A stretch of DNA of 64,000 bases from Candidatus Paceibacterota bacterium (GTDB lineage: Bacteria > Verrucomicrobiota > Verrucomicrobiia > Limisphaerales > UBA8199). The notes beneath the pieces are model-generated. The model saw only the letters and a program-made list of their open reading frames with translations. It was not told the DNA's origin and did no database searches. The stretch covers positions 69,836 through 133,835 of the forward strand of contig DAOTCE010000011.1 of NCBI GenBank assembly GCA_035452965.1. Direction: 5' to 3'. The translations under genes were made by a program, and so were the position numbers. Below are positions 1 to 7,357 of the stretch, one piece after another; position 1 is the stretch's first letter, and each line of letters starts with the position of its first letter.

Positions 1-634
1 CTCTGACAGCCAGTCGCCCGGACACCGCCAGCAGCGCCTGCTCATGGATCATGCCTGGCCGCAGCAACCGCGGCGGCGAATCGGAGATATCCAACACAGT
101 GGACTCGATGCCGACTTGCGCCGCACCTCCGTCCACGATCAGCCCGATCCTGTCACCCATCGCCTTGCGCACATGCTCAGCGGTGGTGGGCGAAACCCGG
201 TTCGATGGATTCGCGCTGGGCGCCGCCAGCGGGAAGCCGCACTCCTGAATCACGGCCTGGATAAAGGGATGGCTCGGCCAGCGCACCCCCACCGTCGGTC
301 CTCCCGCGGTGATGATACTGGGAATATCCTTCGCCCGCGGCAGCACTAACGTCAGCGGCCCGGGCCAAAATGCCTCTCCCAGCTTGCCCGCCAGCGCCGG
401 CCACGCCGCCACACAACGCCGCGCCATCTCAAGGCTCGCGACATGCACGATGATGGGATTGTGCGCCGGGCGCCCTTTGACCTGGAATATGCGCTCCACC
501 GCACTCGCGTTCCATGCGTTCGCCGCCAGCCCGTAAACCGTCTCAGTCGGGAGCGCGACCACCTCCCCGGCGCGCAGCAACTCCACTGCCCGCCGCAACG
601 CGGCCCGGAACAACTCCGGCGTATGCGTCGGCAT
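1..634 (-). CDS. tsaC: L-threonylcarbamoyladenylate synthase (TsaC/Sua5/YrdC family), 3' end beyond window
   Basis: Makes threonylcarbamoyl-AMP from threonine, bicarbonate and ATP, the first step of the t6A37 modification of ANN-decoding tRNAs in the cytoplasm. The frame is open from an ATG at 634 to the window edge with no stop, so the C-terminus lies outside. Near the N-terminus it reads LPTETVYGLAANAWN, followed by IFQVKGRPAHNPIIVHV, which contains the KxR signature of the YrdC fold; later come PLAAPSANPSNRVSPTTAEHV and an STVLD segment. About 211 residues are visible, close to the full length of a single-domain TsaC, so little is probably missing. A GTG twelve codons upstream of the ATG is an alternative start. 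The family is recognised from these motifs with high confidence; whether the protein is short TsaC or long Sua5 cannot be decided here. Confidence 0.9.
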   Translation of the reverse strand, partial: MPTHTPELFRAALRRAVELLRAGEVVALPTETVYGLAANAWNASAVERIFQVKGRPAHNPIIVHVASLEMARRCVAAWPALAGKLGEAFWPGPLTLVLPRAKDIPSIITAGGPTVGVRWPSHPFIQAVIQECGFPLAAPSANPSNRVSPTTAEHVRKAMGDRIGLIVDGGAAQVGIESTVLDISDSPPRLLRPGMIHEQALLAVSGRLAVR

Positions 635-1083
635 AACTTCCGCATTGGCAAGCGGTTTCTTGTCCACGGCTCGAATTTGCCCGCCAAAACACCCAATGCA
701 CACCAAAATCTCAGAGATTCAGGCCTTACACCCGAGATGCACCCCCTGCCCACACTTGCTATAACCATCTGAATTTGATGGACTTGCACCAAACCCACCA
801 GCCAATCCAGGCTGCCTCGGAGAGAAAGCAAGTCCCGGCGCCCCAGGGAGTCTCACCGTATACTCCCAGTATCCACACCGTATCCACACCGTGGATACAG
901 CCTTGACATCCCGTGGGCTTACGGACCTGACGTTTCCGGCCACTGCGCGGTCGGGGACCCCCGTCCAATCCGGGCTTGCGCCGCGGCTGAGCGTAAACTA
1001 GAAATGAACCGTCATTCCCGTGGGGAGCACACTGCTCCCGCGGGCAGTTGGTTGATTTACCAGTCCAGTTACGAAACTATGAT
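635..1083. other. intergenic region, no supported gene
   Basis: Divergent intergenic stretch between tsaC (minus) and the DUF2961 gene (plus), so promoters for both should lie here. No ORF resembles a known protein. The only structure seen is the repeat at 869-898, listed separately. Confidence 0.6.
869..898. repeat. tandem 11-mer GTATCCACACC plus inverted half-site
   Basis: GTATCCACACC occurs twice head to tail (869-879 and 880-890) and is followed at once by GTGGATAC. The second copy therefore forms an 8-bp inverted repeat with a 3-nt centre (880-898). This is the architecture of a multi-site operator in a divergent promoter region. The binding protein is unknown. Confidence 0.45.
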
Positions 1084-2226
1084 ATGAGAAACCTTCGTTC
1101 CCTACTCACCGTGATTCCTGTTGCAGTCGCGTGCTGCCTTGCGAACTCCAATGCCGCGGATGGCGAGTTCAGCGGCCTCGATTCCAGCCTTGGCAACCTC
1201 TACCGCCTCTCCAAGGCCCAATCACGTTCCATCAGCCCGGAAAACTTCACGGGAGAGAAGGGCAAGGCCGGCATGGCCACCGAAGGCACCGGCAAAGGCG
1301 CGGCGCGCGACCTGGGGCAGGGCTGGAAGGTCTCCCCGTCAGTCCGCATCAAGGCCAAGACCACCTTCACCCTGGGCGAAATCAAAGGCCCCGGCTGCAT
1401 CCAGCAGATCTGGATGACGCCCACCGGCAATTGGCGGCGGTCCATCATCCGATTTTACTGGGACGGCGAGGACCACCCTTCGGTCGAGTGCCCTGTGGGC
1501 GATTTCTTCGCCTGCGGCTGGGGCAAGTATTGCCAGATCAACTCCCTGGCGGTGTGTGTCAACCCCGGCAGCGCCTTCAACTGCTACTGGCAGATGCCCT
1601 TCCGCAAGAAGGCCCGCATCACCATGGAAAACACGGACGACAAGGATATGGTCCTCTACTACCAGGTCAACTACACGCTGGCCAACGTGCCCAAGGACGC
1701 CGCCTACTTCCATGCGCAGTTCCGCCGCGAAACGCCGCTCAAGCAAAAGGGCCTCTACACCATCCTGGAGGGCGTTGAAGGCCAGGGCCAGTACGTTGGC
1801 ACCTACCTCGCCTGGGAGGTCCACAGCCCTGGCTGGTGGGGCGAGGGCGAGATCAAGTTCTTCATGGATGGCGACAAGAAGTTCCCGACTATTTGCGGCA
1901 CCGGCACGGAGGATTATTTCTGCGGCTCCTATAACTTCGAAAACCGCGAGACAAAGAAATACCAGGTATTCTCGACCCCCTACACCGGCCTCGCCCAGGT
2001 CCTCCCGCCGGACAAGGCCTACGAAGTGGGCCAGCAGTTCGGCCTCTACCGCTGGCACATCCCCGACCCGGTGCGCTTTGAAAAGGACCTCAAGGTCACC
2101 ATCCAGGCGCTGGGCTGGCAGGAGGGCGGCCGCTATCTCCAGTTGGAGGACAATATCGCCTCCGTTGCTTATTGGTACCAGGACGAACCTCACGCGCGGT
2201 TCCCGCAACTCCCGGCAGGACTGTAA
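1084..2226 (+). CDS. secreted DUF2961 (GH172-type) glycoside hydrolase
   Basis: 380-residue exported protein of the DUF2961 family; characterised members (GH172) cleave or rearrange fructo- and arabinofuranosyl linkages. The hydrophobic N-terminus (MRNLRSLLTVIPVAVACCL) is a signal peptide, which is why the ATG at 1084 is preferred over an in-frame GTG at 1048. Diagnostic segments are GPGCIQQIWMTPTG, IIRFYWDGEDHPSVECPVGDF (jelly-roll sugar site) and CGTGTEDYFCGSYNF, where the TEDYF element is the hallmark of the family and supplies acidic active-site residues. It sits 108 bp upstream of a secreted xylose-isomerase-like protein, a common pairing in Verrucomicrobia and Planctomycetes. Substrate is not predictable from sequence. 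Confidence 0.85.
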   Translation: MRNLRSLLTVIPVAVACCLANSNAADGEFSGLDSSLGNLYRLSKAQSRSISPENFTGEKGKAGMATEGTGKGAARDLGQGWKVSPSVRIKAKTTFTLGEIKGPGCIQQIWMTPTGNWRRSIIRFYWDGEDHPSVECPVGDFFACGWGKYCQINSLAVCVNPGSAFNCYWQMPFRKKARITMENTDDKDMVLYYQVNYTLANVPKDAAYFHAQFRRETPLKQKGLYTILEGVEGQGQYVGTYLAWEVHSPGWWGEGEIKFFMDGDKKFPTICGTGTEDYFCGSYNFENRETKKYQVFSTPYTGLAQVLPPDKAYEVGQQFGLYRWHIPDPVRFEKDLKVTIQALGWQEGGRYLQLEDNIASVAYWYQDEPHARFPQLPAGL

Positions 2227-2334
2227 GATCGCTGTTACTGTGGTGTTGGATTTCCGCACCGCTGCGAAACCAGCCAACACCACATGCTGCAACTATCGCC
2301 TGAACGCTCCACAATCTCTATAGACCAAGTTGTT

Positions 2335-3306
2335 ATGCACACCTCGACTTTACTTTCGCGACGTCACTTCATGAAAACCACCGGCCTCGCCCTGTCGGCC
2401 GCGCTGCTTCCCACCGCCGACCCGCTGCTGGCCGCGGGAAAGAAGAAATGGCCGGTCGGCTGCCGCGATGCCCACCTCAAAGCCGCCGGCATGCCCGACA
2501 GTTGGTCCTGCATGAAAGCTCTCGGCGCGAAATGCGCCGAGGTCAACGTCGGACTGGATCTCACCTGCGGCAGCTTGTTCCATCCGCAGCGCAACTACAC
2601 CCTGGCCACCCCCGACGGCATCCAAATGCTTAAGGAAGACCTTGCCGCCAGCGGCTGCCGCATCAGCGCCTTTATGATGGCCAACCGCTTCGACGAGCGA
2701 CTCGAAGAGGAATTGGATTGCGCCCGCCGCCTCGTCCCAGCCGCCCAACAGCTCGGCGTCAACGTCATTCGCATTGACGTCGTGCCCCGCAAGCTCGACG
2801 GCGACCAGTTCCTGCCCTTCGCCGTGGGCGCCTGCAAACGCCTCTGCGCCATCGCCGAAGATACGCCCATCCGCTACGGCATCGAGAACCACGGCAAGAT
2901 CACCAACGACCCGCGCTTTCTGGACCGCCTCTTCGACGGCGTCGGCTCCGACAAGCTTGGCCTGACCCTCGACTGCGCCAACTTCTACTGGTGGGGCCAT
3001 CCGGTGGAGGACCTCTATCCCATCTACAAGCAGTTCGCCCCGCGCGCCTTCCACACCCACTGCAAAAGCATCCGCTACCCCGCCGACAAGAGGAATGTGC
3101 GGCGTGAAATGGGCTGGGAATACGGCAAATACTGCTGCCCCATCTACGAAGGCGACCTGGACTTCAAACGCATCGTCAAGATCCTCCGCCGGGCCAATTA
3201 CCAGGGCGACCTCTGCATCGAGAACGAGTCCCTCGGCAGATTCCCGGAGAACCAGCGCGCCGATGTCCTGCGCAAGGAAATCGCGATGCTCAAAAAGCTG
3301 GCGTAG
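2335..3306 (+). CDS. exported sugar phosphate isomerase/epimerase-like TIM-barrel protein
   Basis: 323 residues from the ATG at 2335. The start is chosen because it gives a twin-arginine-type leader (SRRHFMKTTGLALSAALL); an upstream ATG at 2284 only adds an unrelated tail. The body is a xylose-isomerase-like/AP-endonuclease-2 TIM barrel with typical strand ends: NVIRIDVV, RYGIENHGK, GLTLDCANFYWWG, AFHTHCKSI and GDLCIENES. The Glu, Asp, His and Glu residues at these ends match the metal-binding set of the family. Members act as ketose epimerases or isomerases, but many exported planctomycete/verrucomicrobial paralogues have no known substrate. No frame damage is visible. The reaction is inferred from fold only. 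Confidence 0.85.
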   Translation: MHTSTLLSRRHFMKTTGLALSAALLPTADPLLAAGKKKWPVGCRDAHLKAAGMPDSWSCMKALGAKCAEVNVGLDLTCGSLFHPQRNYTLATPDGIQMLKEDLAASGCRISAFMMANRFDERLEEELDCARRLVPAAQQLGVNVIRIDVVPRKLDGDQFLPFAVGACKRLCAIAEDTPIRYGIENHGKITNDPRFLDRLFDGVGSDKLGLTLDCANFYWWGHPVEDLYPIYKQFAPRAFHTHCKSIRYPADKRNVRREMGWEYGKYCCPIYEGDLDFKRIVKILRRANYQGDLCIENESLGRFPENQRADVLRKEIAMLKKLA

Positions 3307-3374
3307 CCCGGACAACCCGAGCGTAATCGGCGGCGGCCCGACACGGACGGCCACGCCTGGGCGGCAAATCGCGG

Positions 3375-3385
3375 CCCCCCCCCCC
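3375..3385 (+). repeat. run of eleven cytosines
   Basis: Uninterrupted C11 between the isomerase-like gene and the glutaredoxin gene, about 70 bp upstream of the glutaredoxin start. Such tracts are slippage-prone in replication and in sequencing. It lies outside both reading frames. Confidence 0.7.
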
Positions 3386-3454
3386 GCCGCCGTTCCAGCG
3401 CGGCTTGCCGCAGCGCACTCCGCAATTGAAAAACGGCCCGACTTCAGCCACAAT

Positions 3455-3709
3455 ATGAGCGTGAAATCAAAACGCGTCCGGCTTTTCGTCAAACCCTACT
3501 GCGGGTGGTGCCACAAAGCCGAACGCTGGCTCGACGAAAAGGGAGTGGACTACGAGCGGGTGGATGTGATTGCCGATGAGGCCGCTTACGACGAGATGAT
3601 CCAGCTCTCCGGACAGGACCTGGCGCCGGTATTAGACGTGGGCGGCAAGATCCTGGCCGATTTCGGCCCCGACCAATTGGCCGCCTTCTGGAAGAAGCTG
3701 GAGCATTAG
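3455..3709 (+). CDS. glutaredoxin-like thiol-disulfide protein
   Basis: 84-residue protein with a thioredoxin fold, acting in cytoplasmic thiol redox exchange. The opening beta strand RLFVKPYCGWCHKAERWLDEKG carries the CxxC active site (CGWC) preceded by KPY. The cis-Pro segment is APVLDVGG, followed by a C-terminal helix that binds the partner thiol. It is annotated from the ATG at 3455 (MSVKSKRV); the longer open frame upstream overlaps the previous gene and is not protein-like. Its TAG stop is followed at once by the lipA ATG, so the two genes are probably co-translated. This makes sense because LipA uses Fe-S clusters and glutaredoxins can support cluster delivery, although this CGWC version is not a monothiol type. 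Confidence 0.85.
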   Translation: MSVKSKRVRLFVKPYCGWCHKAERWLDEKGVDYERVDVIADEAAYDEMIQLSGQDLAPVLDVGGKILADFGPDQLAAFWKKLEH

Positions 3710-4630
3710 ATGCCCGGATTGACGCCCGCCGCAACCACGCCACGCCCGCGACTTCCAAAGTGGCTGCGCACACGCCTGCCCACCACCGACAGCTTTGCCC
3801 ACACCCGCGCCCTGCTGGAAGAACTCAAGCTCCACACCGTCTGCCAGAGCGCCGCCTGCCCGAACCACTGGGAATGCTGGAGCAAAGGCACCGCCACCTT
3901 CATGATCGGCGGCAACCGCTGCACCCGGGCCTGTGGTTTCTGCGCCGTCACCACCGCCAAACCCTTCGCCCTGGATGCCGACGAGCCGTCCCGCGTAGCC
4001 GTGGCCACCCAACGCCTGAAACTCAGGCACGTTGTCATTACCGCGGTGGCGCGCGACGATCTCCCGGACGGCGGCGCGGACCATTTCCGGCGCACGATCG
4101 AGGCGGTGCGCGCGCTAAACCCGCGCGCAATTGTCGAGGTGCTCACCCCGGACTTCAACGCGCGCGCGGCGGCCATTGACGCCGTGCTGGCCGCCCGCCC
4201 GCACATCTTCAATCACAACCTCGAAACCGTGCGCCGGCTCACGCCAACGGTCCGTTCGCGGGCGACCTACGACCGTTCGCTCAGCGTCCTGCAGCAGGTG
4301 AAGGAAAAGACCGGCGGAACCCTCTACACCAAGTCCGGTCTTATGCTGGGTTTGGGCGAGACGGAGGAAGAACTGTTCACCGCCCTGGGGGATTTGCGGC
4401 GTGTTGGCTGCGACCTGCTGACGCTTGGCCAGTACCTCCAGCCAACGCTCAATAACCTGCCGGTGGTGCGGTTCATAACGCCGGAGAAGTTCGCCGAATA
4501 CGGCTCGCGCGCCCGGCAAATGGGTTTCCTCCACGTCGCCAGCGCGCCGATGGTGCGCAGTTCCTACCACGCGGATGAGGTCAGCCTGCCGCTGCCAACC
4601 GACGCTTCCACGTCGTCGGCGCTACTGTAA
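3710..4630 (+). CDS. lipA: lipoyl synthase (radical SAM)
   Basis: Inserts two sulfurs into octanoyl groups on lipoyl domains of 2-oxoacid dehydrogenases and the glycine cleavage H protein. 306 residues, normal for LipA. The auxiliary 4Fe-4S cluster ligands are Cys45, Cys50 and Cys56 in CQSAACPNHWEC. The radical-SAM CxxxCxxC is Cys71, Cys75 and Cys78 in NRCTRACGFCAV. The C-terminal RSSYHA segment provides the serine ligand to the auxiliary cluster. SAM-binding segments VVITAVARDDLPDGGA and NHNLETV are intact. The gene starts immediately after the glutaredoxin stop codon and its last nine bases overlap the convergent GNAT gene. Confidence 0.95.
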   Translation: MPGLTPAATTPRPRLPKWLRTRLPTTDSFAHTRALLEELKLHTVCQSAACPNHWECWSKGTATFMIGGNRCTRACGFCAVTTAKPFALDADEPSRVAVATQRLKLRHVVITAVARDDLPDGGADHFRRTIEAVRALNPRAIVEVLTPDFNARAAAIDAVLAARPHIFNHNLETVRRLTPTVRSRATYDRSLSVLQQVKEKTGGTLYTKSGLMLGLGETEEELFTALGDLRRVGCDLLTLGQYLQPTLNNLPVVRFITPEKFAEYGSRARQMGFLHVASAPMVRSSYHADEVSLPLPTDASTSSALL

Positions 4631-5239
4631 CTCCTTGGTGCGGAGGAAGATCCTCACGCCCCAGACGACCACTGCGATCAGCAGCGCCAGCGCAAGCAGC
4701 GTCACTACCGTCTTCAACGTTCGCGCCTGCCGAAAGACCTCGCTGGTCCGCTGCTTCTCGGACTGCATGAACAGGGCGAACTCCTTGTCGAGGGAGAGAA
4801 CCGTTTCCACATCGTCTCGCAGCTTCAAGGTGAGCCAGGGAGACGACGGCCCACGCCATGCGGCTGGCAGCTTCTCCAGCGCCTCCGCATCCGCCCGGGC
4901 CAGGCCGCAGTGATTCCAAAACGGGGCCTGCTCTTGCGTCCAGACACGCAGCAGCCCATGGTTGGTTGCCACGGAATGCACCCGGTCCCACAGCATTGGC
5001 CGCAGTTGCTCAGCCAGGGCAAAGTCGGCGAAGGCCTCGCTGTGAATGAGGCCCTGGCGCTCGGCGATCTGCAGGCCCAGCGTGCCGAGCACCTTGCCGT
5101 CCGCGTCCTCGGCCACCTGGAACTCGGTCACCCGCCGGCCCAGGTCTCCGGATGGGTAGTGCATGGACTTCCAAAGGACCGTCAACTGGCCAATGTCATC
5201 CAGCGTCGCGCGCCGCACGCGGTAGTTCAACGAACTCAC
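4622..5239 (-). CDS. GNAT-type N-acetyltransferase-like protein with C-terminal membrane anchor
   Basis: 205 residues. The N-terminal ~130 residues fit the GNAT fold (YRVRRATLDDIGQLTVLWKSMHY at strand/helix 1, then an acceptor-binding region around VLGTLGLQIAERQGLIHSEAF), but the usual acetyl-CoA pyrophosphate loop QxxGxG/A is weak. After a charged linker, residues ~175-196 (VVTLLALALLIAVVVWGVRI) form one strong transmembrane helix near the C-terminus, so the enzyme is probably tail-anchored with its catalytic domain in the cytoplasm. That is uncommon for GNAT proteins. It overlaps the end of lipA convergently and stands 50 bp upstream of the aldolase gene on the same strand, so may be co-transcribed with it. 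Substrate unknown. Confidence 0.65.
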   Translation of the reverse strand: MSSLNYRVRRATLDDIGQLTVLWKSMHYPSGDLGRRVTEFQVAEDADGKVLGTLGLQIAERQGLIHSEAFADFALAEQLRPMLWDRVHSVATNHGLLRVWTQEQAPFWNHCGLARADAEALEKLPAAWRGPSSPWLTLKLRDDVETVLSLDKEFALFMQSEKQRTSEVFRQARTLKTVVTLLALALLIAVVVWGVRIFLRTKELQ

Positions 5240-5289
5240 GCCGTCGAGTCTATGAATCAGACGGCTGCCTTCAATGCCGAAAAACTGGC

Positions 5290-5934
5290 CTAACGCGCCT
5301 GGCTGGCGGCATTAACAAAGGCCGTGGCCCGGCGGGTCAGTTCCGGCCAGTCCGCTCCTTGCAGGATTCTGGTGGAGACCAGCGCCGAACCGACGCCCAG
5401 CGCGGCGCATCCGGCCTTCAGGAACTCGGCGACGTTCTGCACGTCCACCCCGCCCGTGGGCACGATGCGCAGATGCGGCAGCGGCGCGCGGAGGGCTTTG
5501 ATGTAGCCCGGGCCCAAGGTGTCTGCCGGGAAGATTTTGATGAAATCCGCGCCCGCCTCGTGGGCCAATTGCGCTTCGGTGGGCGTGTAAGCGCCGATCA
5601 TGATGGGGCAGCCGCCCGCGTGAGCTGCGGGCACCAACTCCGTTCGACAAATGGGCGTGACCACAAACTCCGCGCCCGCCGCAATCGCCGCCCGGCACGT
5701 ATCCACGTCCAGCACGGTGCCTACCCCCACCACGGCCCGCTCCCCTGCCCTCGCGCGCGCCTCGCGGATCGCCGCGAGCGCGTTGGGCGTGGTCATGGTG
5801 ATTTCGATGGCCTTAACGCCGCCCGCCAAGAGGGCCTCCACTAGCGGCGACACTTGCGCCGACTCCTTAGCGCGCACGATGGCAATGATGCCGGGATTGG
5901 TGAGCAACGAAATAATCTCTGGTCTGGCTTGCAT
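5290..5934 (-). CDS. eda: 2-dehydro-3-deoxy-phosphogluconate (KDPG)/KHG aldolase
   Basis: Class I aldolase cleaving KDPG to pyruvate and glyceraldehyde-3-phosphate, or KHG to pyruvate and glyoxylate. 214 residues, normal length. Glu44 in VKAIEITMTTP is the general acid/base and Lys133 in ADFIKIFPAD forms the Schiff base. VVGVGTVLD and RIVPTGGVD are the phosphate-site strands. The usual SPG strand after the barrel centre reads VTPICRTELV, a small departure. Located directly downstream (10 bp) of glcF and co-oriented with glcF and glcD; because KHG cleavage yields glyoxylate, the grouping may tie 2-ketoacid breakdown to glycolate/glyoxylate metabolism. That link is inference. Confidence 0.9.
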   Translation of the reverse strand: MQARPEIISLLTNPGIIAIVRAKESAQVSPLVEALLAGGVKAIEITMTTPNALAAIREARARAGERAVVGVGTVLDVDTCRAAIAAGAEFVVTPICRTELVPAAHAGGCPIMIGAYTPTEAQLAHEAGADFIKIFPADTLGPGYIKALRAPLPHLRIVPTGGVDVQNVAEFLKAGCAALGVGSALVSTRILQGADWPELTRRATAFVNAASQAR

Positions 5935-5944
5935 CGTCTTTAGG

Positions 5945-7240
5945 TTATCGGCGGTAGGCTTCGGCGAGCAGCGTCACCGGGTGCACGACACGCACCTGCA
6001 ACCCTTTCTGCTTCACACCGTTGATGAGCTGGAGGAGGCAGCCTGAGTTGCCGTTGGCCACGATGGCGGCGCCCGTGGACTGGATATGCTTAAGCTTGCG
6101 GTCCAGGAGCTGGTTGGCCATCTCCGGCTGCACGATGTTGTAGATGCCGGCGCTGCCGCAGCACCACGTGCTCTCCGGCAACTCAACCAGCTTCAGATTC
6201 GGGATCACGCCCAGCAACTGGCGCGGCTGAGCGGTAACCTTCTGACCGTGCGCCAGGTGACAGGACTCGTGGTAGGTTACCACCTGCGGTGGAGCCTGGC
6301 GGGCGGGCGGCTGGATGCCGATCTCCATGAGCCACTCGTGGATGTCCTTGACCTTCTTGTCCCACAAGATCGCCCGGTCGCGGTAAGACGGGTCGTCAGC
6401 GAGCAGCTTGTGGTAGTGCTTCATGTGGGACCCGCAGCCGCCGGCATTGCTGATAATCGCGTCGAATTGCTCCGGCGGGAACTGTTGGATTTGCTTGCGC
6501 GCGAGCTCCTGGGCCATGCCCCACTCGCCGTTATGGGCGTGCAACGAGCCGCAGCAGAGCTGCCTGGGCGGCGTGACCACCTCGCAGCCGTTGTGTGCGA
6601 GCACCTCCACCGTGTCCCGGTTGATGTCGCTGAAGATCAGGTCCTGGGCGCAGCCGGTGAGCATGGCCACGCGATACTTCTTCCGGCCGACGGCGGGGGT
6701 CAGCGGGGCAATCAAATCGGCGGAGAACCTGGGCTGGATGTCTGGAGTGAAGGCCTCCAATTCGCGCAGGCGCCTGGGCAGAAGCCTCAACGCCCCGCTG
6801 CGGCGCACGAGCGTTTGCAGCCCAAGCTGTTGGTAGAGCCGCAGCACCCGGCCCACCAGCCGCAAGTGGCCCAGGTCCATGAACAGCCAGCGAATGGCGA
6901 AGGCGCGGATGAGGTTGCGCCTGGGCGACTTGAGCACGCCGCTGCACTCGGCTTCCGCGCGGGCATGCTCGAACAACTCGGCATAGTTGACGCCCGCCGG
7001 GCACGCCGTCATGCAGGCCAGGCAGCCGAGACAGAAGTACATCTCGTCAGCGAAAGTGCGGGTAACGTCCAGCCGCCCATCGGCAATCGCGCGCATGAGC
7101 GAGATGCGCCCGCGCGGGCTGTGGCGCTCGATCTTGGTCGCGTCGTAGGTCGGGCACGTGGCCAGACATAGACCGCAGTGCATGCATTGCTGCACGACTG
7201 AATAATCGAGGCCCTTGAGATGAGAGAAGGGGGCAATCAT
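5945..7240 (-). CDS. glcF: glycolate oxidase iron-sulfur subunit
   Basis: Electron-transfer subunit that takes electrons from GlcD during oxidation of glycolate to glyoxylate at the inner membrane. 431 residues from the ATG at 7240. This start is preferred over 7294 because an AGGAGG Shine-Dalgarno (plus strand 7250-7255) lies nine bases upstream. Two ferredoxin-type 4Fe-4S motifs are near the N-terminus: CMHCGLCLATCPTYD and CLGCLACMTACPAGV. Two CCG domains follow (QLCCGSLHAHNG and TWCCGSAGIYN), as in GlcF/lactate-utilisation/heterodisulfide-reductase relatives. Lies between eda and glcD on the same strand. Other hydroxyacid oxidase Fe-S subunits look similar, so the exact substrate is inferred. 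Confidence 0.9.
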   Translation of the reverse strand: MIAPFSHLKGLDYSVVQQCMHCGLCLATCPTYDATKIERHSPRGRISLMRAIADGRLDVTRTFADEMYFCLGCLACMTACPAGVNYAELFEHARAEAECSGVLKSPRRNLIRAFAIRWLFMDLGHLRLVGRVLRLYQQLGLQTLVRRSGALRLLPRRLRELEAFTPDIQPRFSADLIAPLTPAVGRKKYRVAMLTGCAQDLIFSDINRDTVEVLAHNGCEVVTPPRQLCCGSLHAHNGEWGMAQELARKQIQQFPPEQFDAIISNAGGCGSHMKHYHKLLADDPSYRDRAILWDKKVKDIHEWLMEIGIQPPARQAPPQVVTYHESCHLAHGQKVTAQPRQLLGVIPNLKLVELPESTWCCGSAGIYNIVQPEMANQLLDRKLKHIQSTGAAIVANGNSGCLLQLINGVKQKGLQVRVVHPVTLLAEAYRR

Positions 7241-7357
7241 TCGCGCCAGCCTCCTGGAGTGCGCCCGTCCTCTGCCGCTTTGGATGCGGCACACAACGGA
7301 AAACGGCAGCCGGCTGCCGCGCTCCGGTACTCTGCGGGGAGAAGCGTGGCAGGCATG

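Noticed and set aside
2350..3492. 380-codon minus-strand ORF over the isomerase-like gene
   Set aside because: Antisense shadow of a clearly conserved TIM-barrel gene; the translated sequence is Ala/Gly/Val/Arg-rich without motifs.
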